From Lobosporangium transversale (Eukaryota > Mortierellomycota > Mortierellomycetes > Mortierellales > Mortierellaceae): DNA of 64,000 bases. The notes under the pieces were generated by a model. That model was not told where the DNA came from. It saw nothing but the letters and a program-made list of their open reading frames with translations, and did not search any database. The DNA is taken from assembly GCF_002105155.1 (NCBI RefSeq), contig NW_019029033.1:124001-188000 (forward strand), in the 5' to 3' direction. Position 1 is the first letter of the stretch, and the number at the start of each line of letters is the position of its first letter. Below, piece by piece: positions 31,401-46,304 of this stretch. Position numbers and translations under genes: made by a program.

Positions 31401-33676
31401 GTTTTTGTGAAACAGAGGACAGTCGGGTCTTAAAGCTTGCCAGTGATATTCCTCTAGCCTGGACTCTGTCCTTTTGGACATGCTGTCTTGTTGTTACGAT
31501 GCTTGCAAGCTGCAATCCAAGGTTAGTTTGTTTCCCGGGTGTTTATTTTATTTGCTTTAATATCTTTTATCTTTTTGCGCTCAATGAAATGACTTTTGAT
31601 ATGAAAACTCTGACAATTGTCTTCAAACCCTCTAAAGGATTCTAGCATTGGTTGTCTGGGACTCGATGCCTGTGATTCGGACGCTCTTGGAACTCTGTAT
31701 CTCTCAGCACTATTCATTCCCTCCACCTAACTATACCTCTCGCTCAGAGCCATCGTCTGAGCGTCTTTTGCGATTAGGGATGATGGCAGAACTAAAGGAT
31801 CGAGATTGTGTTCTTGCATGGGAAAAAGAAGCGCTTATTGTTCAAGGACTCTGGGGCGAGGATCGTGGCAACAATCCGTTGGAACCCAATCAAAGCGAAT
31901 ATGTTGGTTGGCTTATGCGGCTTGACTTTGGACCAACACAACCAGCGCGAGCACCCCCAATGGAAATCATGCAGCAATTGAGAGGAATGAATGAGCGATT
32001 CAGTCTGGGCATGAAGCTTGCGAGCTCCAGAGACCCTGATTATCTTGGAAGAATGGTTGGCAGCGATGATGATGCAGCCTGGGTTGACCAGTTACTGAGG
32101 GATGTGCCAGAGATCCTCAACGCTTTGCCAGCAGCAACGCTTTGTGCTAGATATTGCCGATCTGTTCTGTCTCAAAAGGTGACTCCGGGTGATAGCGCCG
32201 CCTCCACCACTGACAGTGGAATCGTTGACACGAGCATAAAAAAGAAGTTGGTTGGGTATTTGGAGAGTGTCATGGAACTGAGCTCAACCTCTGCGGCTCT
32301 TTATAGCAGTCAAACTCAAGATCCATCATCGCGATTCCAAGAAGCCCGAGATATCTTCGAGTATTTCCTGGTGCGTCTATGTCCATTAGCATCAGCATCA
32401 AGCTCAACCGATATGGAGACTGTAGTCTATGAGACTAAGGTAGCCATGGGTGCTCTATTTCATGGTGCACTACAATGGCCAAACGTACTCCTACAAACTA
32501 TCCAAAAAACTCCAGGAACAGGGTTTTTTGACAAAGCGTTGCAATGGATCGAAGATATTGTTAAAGTTGAAAATGATGTCAAGTGGATTGTCTCAAGTAT
32601 ACAGTTCCTGCTGAAGCTATGTACTGGGGCAGATATTGATAACTCATTGGAACAGAGTTTGTTGACAATCGCGAGGCTCTTGACTGGCCGACTCTTCATC
32701 TTTGACTGGCTTGTGCATGAACATGATGCTCTTATAAAATCGATCGCCAAGAAGGTCGACGAGCACCTTTCAAAAAGCGATAGCGTGATGGAGGATGTAG
32801 CTGGAAAAAAGGCAGACTATGCTGTATGGCGTACAACCGCACGAGCCAAAGTCGAAGTGAAGATGTCTGATGGAACGTTATTAAATATATACCCAGAAAT
32901 TTTGAGACTGGCACTTTTGATCCTCTCAGTTGGTGATGTTAATAAGCAAGGTATGGGGCACATTATTCTTTTTTTTTTTTTTTTTTACTTGGATGTCTTT
33001 AACGAATTCCAAATCGGTTTTTGTCTATTGATGTGATAGCTGGATCGACATGGAGTAGCTTGTTTGGAGACACCAGTGACGCTCAACACATGCCCAAGAG
33101 ACTTGCTGATGGACAGGCATTACTCAGCTGTGATCCATCTATGCCCAACGATATACAGTTTCGATTGCGTCTTGTTCAGTTTAGTCGAGAAGCAGAGGTT
33201 GTAAGAGTAGCAATGGATGGATTGAGCCTCATTCAAACCATCGACATCGCAAGGAACACATATGGGGTCAACGTCAAAATGGCTCAGATCATCCATGGGG
33301 CCTTATTAATGGCGTTGGAACAGGAGCGGGAGCGTTCTGTACCTGTTCACCTTGAGCAAGAATCTTTAAAGAGTAGGTACTCAGTTTCTATTTATCAAAC
33401 AAATATAGGAGTTGCAATGTAGTTGTTAAGACATCGAATGGTTATCTAAATTAGCAACAAAACAACATCTCTCCTTTTATTGGCCTCTTTAAACCCTTAG
33501 GACTTTTACTGTTAATCAAGTATTATGCAGATCACGGTGGCGAATTTAGTCAGCGAGCTCTAGAGTTTATTCGGAGCAGGTTCGCTCTCGATCCTTCAAT
33601 AACATCAATCTCAGCCCCGAGACCTCTTAAGGAGACAAATATTCGCCTCCCAGATTTTTTCCAGTTAGCTCTATAA
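28467..33676 (+). CDS. INTS1: Integrator complex subunit 1 (INTS1)
   Basis: Nine exons: 28467-28521, 28743-29153, 29245-29964, 30075-30946, 31049-31213, 31340-31521, 31638-32950, 33040-33372 and 33501-33676. They sum to 4,227 nt in phase (1,408 aa), shorter than the ~2,200 aa animal protein. INTS1 is the largest scaffold of Integrator, the nuclear complex that cleaves snRNA and attenuated Pol II transcripts. The DUF3677-type block is plain (VRAALQYLKYNS, YLEDALGERSWC, FVANVLTAF), and the C-terminal half has the alpha-solenoid run with PMEIMQQLRGMNERFSLG and DYLGRMV. The N-terminus is a disordered Ser/Pro/Gln tract. Its 3' end faces TYW3 82 bp away. Identification rests on family similarity in these blocks, without a search. 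Confidence 0.85.
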
Positions 33677-33758
33677 TAGTTAATGCTTGTGCCCATAAAA
33701 CTAAATGTTATAACCATGTAGCTTGCACTGTCTGAGGTGAACACATAAAAGAGATGCT

Positions 33759-35005
33759 TTATTGTTCTATTTGCTTGTCCTGTGGTGACGAAGGTATCGG
33801 TTGTTCAGTTAACATCTCTTCTTGTTTTGGTACTCTAGCTCTCGCCTTGGCAGCTTCCTGTTGCTTGAGGAGACCTTCTCTGCGTTTGCGTTCCCTCCGA
33901 GCATCTTTATCCTCCCATTCTCCCTGATCCCCCTTCTTTGCCGATTTGTCGCTCTCCTCTTTCAAGTGTTCTGTCAACCGCTTTTCAAACCGACTCATTT
34001 GAGCCGTATTCATGCGGAATTTGTCATTACTCATCTCGATCAGCAAACGTAGATACGATAATGAAACTATTAGATGGATCTTTGGTTCTGGCTCCACAAT
34101 AGTGTTCATTGATGTTAGCGTTGTCGTTGCAGCGTGTGCTGAAGACGCTGTGGAAGGTATATAGGCTATTGGGGCATCGATCTTGAGGGTACTGCGGATG
34201 GCCAGCATAGTTCGCTTCGCGGACGGAAGGATCCCAGAGTTCCGATAGCCTGAGAATAAGGAGTGGTTTAAAAATGTCTTTGCAGCTGTAGGTGTCGCCG
34301 CTTCAATATGGAGAATCTATACAATGCGCACCAACGTATAAGTTAGGATGGTTAGGCAAAAAAGTGCCTTCTTTTTCTAAAATGAATAACTGGTTATATC
34401 TATCGATAAGATCTTACCATCGGTTCAAACTTGAAGTATACCAACTGTGCCTTGGCCATATCAGCAGTCCTGTCACCCATGGCATCCTCCATTAAGACAA
34501 CTCTATGCGCTTCTGAGCCAAAGAGTGTGTCAATAATCCAGTGTTGATCCCTGGAGTCCTGCTCTGGTGTGATAACAATAGACTCATGACTGACATAAAG
34601 CCATTGCCCGCCTTTGGCCCGCTTGGCTGCTTCTACCGCAGCTAATGAAGTATTCTCTGCATATCCTGCAGCGATCTGCGCTTCCTCTTCCTCTTCCTCT
34701 TCCTCTTCCTCTTCCTCTTCCTCTTTGTCCTTGCTCCTCCTATCAGTATTATGATTGCTATCTTCTTGAGGTTCACTCCTCTGTTGTTGTTTGAGTTCGA
34801 TGGCACTGGATTCATTCAAGCCTTCAAGATAAGTGCAGATACGACCAGAGCACGATGATGTTGTCACATAGTCCTTGTGACTATTGACAAGCATAATCAA
34901 CGGCAACAGAGGTTCATCGACGTATCCTTTGGGGGACTTGTCTGGTGTGTCTGAATTGAGGGCAATTAGAATGGCCTTCTTGCGAAGTGTAAATCCGTCC
35001 GACAT
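33759..35005 (-). CDS. TYW3: tRNA wybutosine-synthesizing protein 3 (TYW3)
   Basis: Two exons, 35005-34418 and 34316-33759, give 381 aa in phase. TYW3 is the SAM-dependent methyltransferase that makes the N4-methyl of 4-demethylwyosine during wybutosine formation at G37 of tRNA-Phe. Family features: the start FTLRKKAILIALNSDTPDKSPKG, DYVTTSSCSGR, GGQWLYVSHE, YFKFEPMILH, and FSGYRNSGI before a RMN...RFEKRL helix. It is longer than bacterial-type homologues because of a Glu run (about 14 residues, coded by a CTTCCT-type repeat at 34681-34724 on the plus strand) and a charged C-terminal tail. Probably intact. Confidence 0.92.
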
Positions 35006-35689
35006 GGTTCAGTGAAACTTGAATGAGATTGAGACAGTTGGAGGCTTTTTTTTTTTTTTTTTTTTTTTTTTTTGAAAACAAAAGTCATTAAAGAAATTGG
35101 TGGCAAATCGTTTAACATCGAATCCATTCTAACCCCCGAACCAGTTTGTTTATTCTCCTCCTGATTCTGCTAATAATATATAATAATATCCTCTTTGTGC
35201 CAAAGAGCTTTTTCTAATTCCTTGCTCTATCAATCATAGTTTCGCGTGCCTCTGTAGATTTCCCTGGGCTGGTTCCTTGCTTTTTGCAGAAGTAAGATAT
35301 CAATAGAAAAATCAGATGACATTACTTTGAAAAGAATCAATATCTTTCAAAAGTAACTTACCGGTATGCTTACCAATTTTTTACATTTGTAAAGCTGATC
35401 AAAGTAACAATGATGACAATAAGTGAAGACATGACTGAATGAATTGAAATCAGCAACAGAATGAATAGCAGATTTACAAAGCATTAGATTTTGATCATTT
35501 GCAAGAAGATTCTCGAATGGTTGTTTTAAATATACAATGTGAGAGAATATATTTTTTTATACGCAAAAAAACTTTAATAAAACTACTGAAAGCTCCAAAT
35601 ATTGAATCCATGAACTGTGTCTTGAGCTATTCCTGCATGCATAAGCCTTGTGTGAAGCTTTGCACAATATCAACATACACACGCGAGAT
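35006..35689. other. Intergenic region
   Basis: It contains a T tract (35048-35073) just upstream of TYW3 and A/T-rich sequence, the probable TYW3 promoter and the 3' flank of the RRM gene. No gene seen. Confidence 0.5.
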
Positions 35690-38230
35690 TTAGACACGAT
35701 CATACATAATCTCCAAAGAACGACCACCATAGACGTATCCGTTGAATCTTGCTATTAACATGCCAGAAGAGTAAAGCTTGTGTCAGAAGCTTTTTTTTTC
35801 CAGGAATCCGGACACAAAAAGTCGACGAAAAATAACCATTTGAAATTTCCTTTCGCTCTCAACTCACCAACAGCTTTTTCAGCCGATTCGAACATCTCGA
35901 AACGCACGATACCGGAGCCCTTAGGACGGCCACTGCTCATTAGAATTTCCGCTCTTCGAATTGGCCCACAAGTCCTGAACAAATCTCTCAAATCCTGATC
36001 GGTGGTAGTTAACGGCAGCTAAATACAAGAAATGATGCCGGCCCATCGAACTCGCGCTGAGCGTATGCACTAATTATGCTATTTTTGATAACACTTATTT
36101 CCCAAACAATTACGATAAACTTACATTGCGGATATAGATCTGGTCACCAGAACCTGCAGCAGGTCCTGAAGGGATAGCTTCCATCGACATATCATTATAG
36201 CTACTGGAGTGGTGGTTTCGTGAAGTGCCATCGTACACGTCATGATGGCGACCAGAGCTACTGTCATGCCTATAGTCACTATGTCCACTGCTTCCATATC
36301 CATACGAATCGTTATAGCTGCTACTACGATGATTATCATATCTAGACGAGCCACGAGACGAACCGCCGGCAGGAGGACCGTATTTATCCTAAGCATTAAA
36401 ACATAAAAAGCAAAGGCATTATGGATATGAACAGTTAAGTTCCATTCTTTTATCCCGCATCCTTATTTCTCTCAATTGTCGCCTAGTGCATCATCAAAAA
36501 ATTAAAAAAAAAAAAAAAAAAAAAAGTGACCTACCTCCCGAACTTCAATACGACGGCCATGCCATTCGAATCCATTGAACATTGCTAGTAGCAATCCGAT
36601 CGAATTAGTGATTCGTGAGACATGAGTATTTCCGACGTTGATAGAATAAAAGCAAGCATTGGGGTAGCAACGAAGGGCGCGATGTAAGACAAGAAGGATA
36701 GACGCAGTTTAGTTTCATCAAATCCACCCAACGATCCAGTCTCGTCCTCGGCGTCAATCCCGATTTCCTCTCTCTCTACTCATCCTCTGCATCCGCTGAG
36801 CCATTCACATCCCCTGCAATCCTAATCCTATTCCGCTCAATCTTCCTATTTCTCATCCTTATTTCTTGAAAATTATCCAGTCGATAATGTTTCGTTGAAG
36901 TTCAAAAGGGTCGGGCTCATAAAAACGATTGTAGACCTTTCCCATCTCCAAAATGGGCAGAATCAAAAGTAGCTTTTAAGCTGCATCTTTTACGACTCAT
37001 TGTGCTCCATCTCGAATATTAAAGACATTGAAGGTCTCTGATTAGTTGCAAGTGTCATGACCCGAAGCCCGACCCTCGCCATCCCTTGTCCCCCATAAAA
37101 TTTGGCTTGCCAAAATGCTAGTTCTTTGATGATCCCTCCACCTCTGGCTAAAACATGTTACGTACAAACTGCTCGGGAGACATCGCTGATTCTATCAAAC
37201 GAAACGGTTCCTGAACCCTTGGATCGTCCGTCACTTGTGCTGAAAACGTCTGCTCTGTCTACGGGTCCTGCTCTCCTAAATAAGTCCTTCAGATCCTTCC
37301 AGTTGACTGAATAAGGGAGCTAATTCAGGCGTAAACCATATACGGATGTTGTCAGGGTTAATTTGTTCCCAAAGCTCCTCTTTGTTTTTTTCCTCCCCAA
37401 TCTCCTCACTTACATTCCCAACATAGATCTGACGGGTACCGGAATCGCTTCCCCTTGATGATGGTTGGAGCCCTCCACCACGTCCGCCTGAGAAGCCGAT
37501 TCTAGCTTCAGACTCACGGTCTTCTCGGACGAAAACAGGGCGACCCATCAAAACGACGTCGTTGAGTCTGCGGATAGCTTCTTTAGCATCCTCAGCACTC
37601 TGGAATTCGACCACACCGCACCCTTTCGAGCGGCCATCCGAGTTCAATAACACATCTGCATGTGCAACAGGTCCGACTGTTTTGTCCCACATCATGCAAG
37701 CATCGCATAACAACATGTAAAATATCAGTTATAACAAACATCAACTTAATGAGTAATAAAAAGAATGACATTCAAAGTGAAAAGGACGTACTCTCCCGCA
37801 TAAAGTCCTTAAGATTAGTCCACTTGACATCGTAAGATAAATTGCCGACATAAACGCGACGGTCACGCAAACTGGATGTAGAAGTTTGACGGGTGGGGCT
37901 TCTGGATCTGGATCGACCACGACCTCCACGACGCTGTTCTGAGTCATATTTCTCATCCCTATCGTGGTTACGCCCACTGCCTGAGCCGCCCATGTAGCTC
38001 CTCGATCGGTCTGGGCTGCGACTACGAGCGCGGTCTTCTCCTTCACGCGAATCTCGGCGGTCTCTACTACGACGATCATCATCGTCCTGGTAGCGGCGAT
38101 AATGAGGATCTTCGTGGCGAAAGGCCTCATCCATAGTGTCACTGTCGTTAGGCTTAAGGACGTCGACTGATTCGCTGGCTGGCACACCATTATTACCGCC
38201 ATTAGTGCCAAGGTTACTTTCGAAGTCCAT
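35690..38230 (-). CDS. Three-RRM SR/RGG-type mRNA-binding protein, Gbp2/Hrb1-like
   Basis: Seven exons, 38230-37792, 37676-37414, 37319-37166, 36584-36535, 36388-36125, 36018-35868 and 35751-35690, total 1,383 nt in phase (460 aa). An N-terminal Arg/Ser/Gly-rich stretch (DRRSRDRRDSREGEDRARSR) precedes three RRMs with RNP2/RNP1 pairs: RVYVGNLSYD/KGCGVVEF, QIYVGNLPYS/KGSGTVSF and QIYIRNLPLT/KGSGIVRF. Yeast Gbp2 and Hrb1 have this layout and escort spliced mRNA out of the nucleus; I infer the same role. The third intron is 581 nt, much longer than its neighbours. Without the splice joins it would look like two or three short RRM genes. Confidence 0.88.
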
Positions 38231-38324
38231 CTTGCTTTTTTCTAAATTGATATTCTGGTTCTTTTCTGATTGCAAATCACCATGAGTAGATGTTGAGATC
38301 AAGGGGCTACAGATGGCAAACCGG

Positions 38325-38355
<31 letters not shown>

Positions 38356-38644
38356 AGACATCCCATGCCAGTATCAAGTTCAATTGCAATTCTACTTCTA
38401 TATGGCGGGGCATTGGACATACCTAAAAGAATTTCGTCAGAGGTGGGCAATGTAGGGCAATGTAAAACGAAGAGAGATTGCAATTTTATGAACAAGTTTC
38501 TGTCAGATATGAGAACTAAGCCACCCTACAGAAACGAAAATTTTACATCTCTCATTTTATGCATTTTATTTATTTATTTATTTCAAATGGATGCATGTGG
38601 TGGAAAAAAAAAAAGACAAATAACAAAAGCTATGGTAGCACGCT

Positions 38645-40439
<1,795 letters not shown>

Positions 40440-42600
40440 TATACTCTCCAGCTTTCTCCGCAAGTCCATAAATCCTTCTTCGTACTCTTTCAACGCTCGG
40501 ACAGTGACCTCTTCTCTCTTTCTCTTCTTTTCCTCTCTATCTTTAGCTCTCATTTCATTCAGCTGGCGCAGTAAGGCTGGAGAGATAAAACTCTGAGAAG
40601 GGGCCCTAAGTCGAGGTCTATGTGCTTGTGCTGATGTTCAATGTGCAAAGGGGCAGCACCATACTGAACATCAAAGCCGTCGTAGACCCTTGACACCAGA
40701 TACATGTGCTTGCAAGGGATCCTCTGTCGGACATAGTCAGGACATGAACATGACTGAAGGAGGCCCCTTTCTACGTCCGTGGCAACGGAGTATTTTACTT
40801 CGGATTCTGTGAACGATTTTGCTACGAAATGTATGGAATGAAAGAACGATAAGAACCTCTACATATACAATCTAAGTTGTGGAATTGTCAATCCTCGACA
40901 CATACCTCTTTCTCGACCAAATTATCGCATACCATGGCCCTTGCGTCCATAGGGCTCACTGACATCGCTCTCGCCAACCTTTCTTAGTCGTACTGCGAAA
41001 GCACTGCAGGTTGAATTCCGTTTTTGACCTTGAAATACTACGTCCTGAAGTCCTGGTCAATAGGCCCCTGTAGCATGTAGATTAGGAAATCAATTCGTAA
41101 ACTGCGCTTCCCTTCCATTGCATGTGCCTTCAAAGCCTTGAACCAAGACTCCAGAGGGTTGTTTGTGTCTACGTGATGGTAGTCCTATTAAGTGGATTAG
41201 AATGTCAGGGAATAAGATTCATTGAAGCAGTCATTTAATACCGCCGTTTACCGCTGCTTTATCTTGTCTCTGACACATAAAGCACCCATTTTAGTCCCCT
41301 CCCTTTCGCGACCCAGTTCTCTTCCATATAGCGAAAGAAGGCTTTGGCTTGGCGGTTATCGGGGTTATAAAATTGGTTCTTTATACTACTCAATACTTTA
41401 TCTATATCTTCGTCAAACTCTGCAACGCGCATTTTTTAAGCAAAGCCTTCATTTGATCCCAGTATCGCTCCTAAGGAGTATGAATACGCGTTAAACCATT
41501 ATCGTCAAGATATCTTGATGTAGTGCCGACATGATGTACTTTGCCTTGAATCTGTTCCTCATGTGGTACTCCCATAACTTCTGCACATGGAGGTGGCAGA
41601 AGTAAATTGATGCGGAGGAAAACACTTCCTGAACGGCATCACTCTGCGTCAGTGGGCAGTCCACTATGAACTTTGACGCCTTGAAGTCGCAATCGGTTCC
41701 GAGCCACGATAACCATCTCTCTATGAGAAATCTGTCGTTGAACATAATGTAATGGTCTCAGCTTGGTAGACACCAATTTCACATCGTTGCTAGAATTTGC
41801 CAAACTTACGATGATTCTGAGCTGAAGAGTATATGGGCAACTGGGATGCCTTTTTTCAAACCCCGATACTTGACAAGGATTGTAAATAGGTAGACTGAAG
41901 AGTCACTATCCCTTTTGCCCTTGCCCTTTTCATTCCTCACAGACATAGCAACTCTCCGTGTGAAGTCCATGCAGGCTATCAAACTGTTATCCTCCATAAC
42001 TTGTTGAAAACAGTAACGAGGACCTTAAATAAGGTTATCACCATAGGGATTATATTATGAACCAGGGCGGATTCTTACTTTCAATTGGAATTTCGTATAC
42101 CAGGCAATTAGATAGTTTTGCGGATCGTTGGTACCAATTTCATTAGCAAGCCACCCTTTGCCCTGATTTCCTTGAATTCCCTTCATCCACCCCTCGACAC
42201 TAGTGACAACACTATCACCTCGGGTGAACTCCTTTATCTGTTTATGTTAGATTCCTGTACGTACATTATTGAAAGTGATAAGAAAGCTTGGAGGAGGACT
42301 TTGCACCCCTGCCTCAACCTGCAAATCATGAGATGTTAGCTATGATCTAAGCGAATGTAACAGTATCCAACACATGCTGAAATGGTCATTACCGATTGAA
42401 GGCCCTTTTCAGTTGGCCTCAATTCATTCTTGATACATTTCCAATCATGGCCACCGCAGATCATCGGCCGCATCCAATTGTGCTCGTTAGGCTCTAGAGG
42501 AAGATCGGCTCTAGACTGTGCTGAAATTCCATGGTTGTGGCATCTATAATACTCCACCATAATCCGATATTGCTCAATAAGTTCTTTGATTCTGATATAT
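40440..42600 (-). pseudogene. Mutator-like (MULE) transposase remnant with SWIM finger
   Basis: Several minus-strand frames line up as one decayed MULE transposase. In order: YYRCHNHGI (about 42,540), CMDFTRRVAMS with the first catalytic Asp and GIPVAHILFSSES (41,997-41,806), FIVDCPLTQSDAVQEVF with HLHVQKLW (41,745-41,491), TNNPLESWFKALK (about 41,150), a SWIM zinc finger CSCPDYVRQRIPCKHMYLVS (about 40,740), and a coiled C-terminus ending near 40,440. Stops and frame changes separate the pieces. The intact enzyme would move DNA by a DDE reaction. Terminal inverted repeats were not found. It sits left of the XPG/Fanzor-like locus. Confidence 0.8.
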
Positions 42601-43061
42601 ACCGAGCATTTGCTACCAATCGGTCAACTTTTCTTTCGAACCTTGGCGCCAACAGACGTATTTGACTGGCCAATTGGATTCACGTGGACGGCTGCGGCCA
42701 GGATATGCCTTACTGTACGTAGGAAGTGGTGTATCCAGGTTCCCTTTATGGGCAAGAATAAATCGAGAGTTATTCTCCGAGTACTCTGCCCATTGATATG
42801 TAGGCCTTTCTTAGCCCCAGAATTTTCGAAATGCACTGAACATGAAAACTGTAGTAAAAGGATTAGGTGCCTCCTTAGGAATAGGATAAGGGTCTACTGG
42901 TTCATGTGGATTAAAATTTGGCGAGTATGATAGGATATCCTTTATCGTCAAGCAGCCTATGCTGAGGTTGTGGTCCAGATTTCTCAAATAGAACAGGGAA
43001 GAAGAAGAAAAATGTACAACAAGCACGGGCAATTTTTTCGGTGCAACAACATCACCGGATA

Positions 43062-43099
<38 letters not shown>

Positions 43100-43523
43100 G
43101 ATAACGGCAATAGCACCAGGTGCTCCCGGCGCCCCTAAGTCTGATGTCCCACCGGTGTGTTCCAATGTTTGTGTCTAATTTTGTGTTAAACACCATGCGC
43201 TTCATACGTCGATATTAAGAAAAATTGGACTGATGCCACGTGAAACACCGTGTTGTCCATCCATATGGTCAGTGGTTCTTATATTTTTTGAATGTATTGA
43301 GAGCCAAGTATCTCCCTTGTTACAAGCTCGTCGCGTACGGTGAAATATCAAAATCAGCCACCAATGCAATCCAACCATCATTTTTTGAATAGAAAATATA
43401 AGAATCACTGGTCAAACGAGGAGTATAAGAATTCACACGTTTTTCTTTTTTTCCTCACCCAACATCTCTTTCTTTAACAGTTCCTCCGATATCCCGCTTC
43501 TATATTCATATCACCTCTTAACA
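42601..43523. other. Region between MULE remnant and XPG/Fanzor-like locus
   Basis: Minus-strand 42811-42990 (LTIKDILSYSPNFNPHEPVD) may be the N-terminal exon of the MULE or of another dead gene. A T tract fills 43063-43098. A possible small MITE lies at 43270-43410. Confidence 0.35.
43270..43410. mobile_element. Possible small MITE
   Basis: The 141-bp stretch starts CAGTGGTTCTTATATTTT and ends with the near-complement AAAATATAAGAATCACTG. The CAGTG ends resemble the hAT-like MITEs here, but no 8-bp duplication is visible, so this is tentative. Confidence 0.4.
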
Positions 43524-46271
43524 ATGGGTATCGAGGGCCTCTGGTCTTTTCTCCTAAAGAAGGGCTATGAGGCGAGTCTTCACTACCATTCGTCAATCTG
43601 CTCTACCTCCAATCCCTCCAACCCCTTGAATCACGACGCTTTCATAAGGTTTGATGTTTTAGGACCCTTGTATCCGACAATTCGAAACGCATACTCCAAT
43701 CATTCCCTCGATACAGCCCACAAGATCATGGAAAGGGCGCTGGAGAAATATGGAGCGTCGCGTCAGAAAATCTTATTCTGTATCTTGACGACGACGCTTG
43801 TGAGGAAAAAAGACTTACCCATATATGTCGAGAGCAAGTGCGAGCCAAGGCACTGATGGACGCCCAACGAGGGCTCGATGAGTTATACGAACGCGTACAA
43901 AGCAAGAGTCGAGTCCGAAAGAAACAATTCCTGACTGTAATTAAGGCGTTGGATATGGCCCTCCATTGGTCAAAAGAAGCACGAGGCTCGTTCGCGATCT
44001 ACATGCGGAGCAAGAATTGCCTTGTTCAAGAATGTCAATCCGAGGCAGACGTTGCTATCGCGACTGATTGCTAACTCGAGGATGTAGTTGTGTCCCGAGA
44101 CAGCGACATGTTCGCATACAGGAACATCTCAACGCTTTGGTGCCCTATCTCGAGAGGCCGCATTTTGGTGTATAAGCTTGCAGACGTACTCGCCGTCCTG
44201 TATATTACACGACTGCAGTTGACGGTACCGTGTATCGTGAGCAAGAACGATTACACTTGCAACATTTCCCGGCTTGGAAATATTACTAACTACAAAATCG
44301 TCAAGGAGCAGATTGGAGAAGGTAATGGCATACCGTAGAGTAGTAAGCTGTCTAAAAGGTTGATCTCACATCAAACCCTCTCTCTTCCTTTTTTTGCTTT
44401 TTCAAAAAAAGATCCCAAGAGCATGATCCAAGGTTACTTGAGTCACAATGAAGTGTGAGAAAGGAAGGTAGACTATGGATATTTTGAAAACTCCATAAGG
44501 GTTTTTGTAGATCTGCAACAGAGCAAATGTCTACCAGCTGCACTTCAGGCTTCCGTACAAGTCCCTTTGACTCATAAAATCTACTACAGAGACTGGCTTT
44601 AATCCGCGAACAACTAAAAAGGAATAAGAGTACAGGTAGAAGGCAATGTGCTCTGATCTAGCTCTTTATCCCTTTTTTACTCCATCTTCATTCAGCTAAC
44701 CCACTTTTGCAGCCTTAACATGGACATTGCCTCTGTTGACAGCTGTCCCAGACGAAAAGGTACTCGGATACATTCAACGTTTTTAGCTCTATCGATCGAG
44801 CACCTGCCCTATGGCCTCCTTCGCACGCTTCAGGACGGAAATATAAGTATCGAGAGCGGTATTCATTCAAGGCCCGTTCCCGAAAGCTCGAACATGCCTG
44901 TCCAGAGATCATGAAGAATACAAACAGAGAGAGCAGAAAGACAATCCCAATGCAAATACTCTTGGCTCTAATAAGCAGCAGAAGAAGCAGAAAGAAAAGA
45001 CGAAAAGGCCACAAAAACCGGTAGACGAAATGGATAAAAAAGACTTGGCCAGGGCTATGCAGTATAAACACCCAACTAGGCCTCTTGATATCGAGACTAT
45101 CAACGGCAACCTGAATAGAATACTGACTGATAAGCCCCAGTTGAGATCTAAGATTAAGACTTGCCTCCAACAAGCTGTTCGCTGTGCTTCGAAGACCAAG
45201 CGCACTTCCCGGAGAGCTATTGGCCAGTACATTGAGCAGCTTTCAGGTACCGGCGTCAGTGGCTGTATCTAGCAAGAGTGTGGCCAGTGATGAGGGTCCT
45301 GAAGGAGAGAAGATGCAGAGGACGATGAAAACGAAACAAAAGATACTAATACGATCTTTCTGTTCTCGTTCCTCGTATGCATCTACTACAAGAGGCCCCC
45401 AGTTAGCAAAGGAAAGGTCGCTCATGTGCTCAGCTTCATCCTGAAGGCCAAAGACTTTTTGCCTGCTATGGCTGATGCTGGCGCGATCAATAAAAGGATG
45501 CGCTATCCAGGGACTGCTGTTCTGTGATCAGTTGGCACACAACTCAAGATTGAGTTAAGGAATCATTACAAGGGAGCAGTACTCCTATTTGATCCGAACA
45601 TATCGAATTCAAATGGGTTCGAATGCATTCGAATCGAAAACGAACCATGGTAAGTTCGAATCTATTCGAATAGTTAATGATTCGAATGGCGCCATTCAAT
45701 TACAGATCTCTAGATAATTCGAGTCGTTCGATTACTTCGAGTATCGAATGGCTCGAATGGCTCGAATGGCTCGAATGGTTCTAATAGGAGCACTGTAAGG
45801 GAGGCACACAAGCGCTTTGCAGAAAGGCACATGTGTCAAGCTCTGATAGGCGCCATCATCCCATGTTGGATGGAGCAACGGAAGACAGCAGCGGCCTACA
45901 ATTCACAGTCCATCAGTGACATCGAGACCAGCCTGCCTTCTCTTCGTGGAGTCGATGCAAGTATAAAAAATTACATTGAGAGGCTCAGAGGCGTGGAGAA
46001 AGACCTTGATTCCTTCTATAGCAGCAACAATGTTATCAAGAAACATAGGTGGGATGCAAAGAGAGCTCGGGCTGAATAATACAAGAAGAATGCTAATAGT
46101 CTACTCAAGACGGTTGGCGGATCAATCGGAGCAAAAATAAATGAGGGAAACAAGGTGGTGATCGGGGTGGGCCTTGGTAAGTTCTCGTCAAACGCAAAGC
46201 TGTCATCTTTACACGAATCATTCCAGTCGTACTTCGTGAAAACGGTATGTACTCGCCCACTATTTTCTTTA

Positions 46272-46304
<33 letters not shown>

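Noticed and set aside
35690-38230. Several separate RRM genes
   Set aside because: Exon phases join across all introns into one 460-aa three-RRM protein.
43795-44340. Separate small genes in the XPG region
   Set aside because: The short frames are fragments of one XPG-type domain separated by a frameshift and a nonsense codon.
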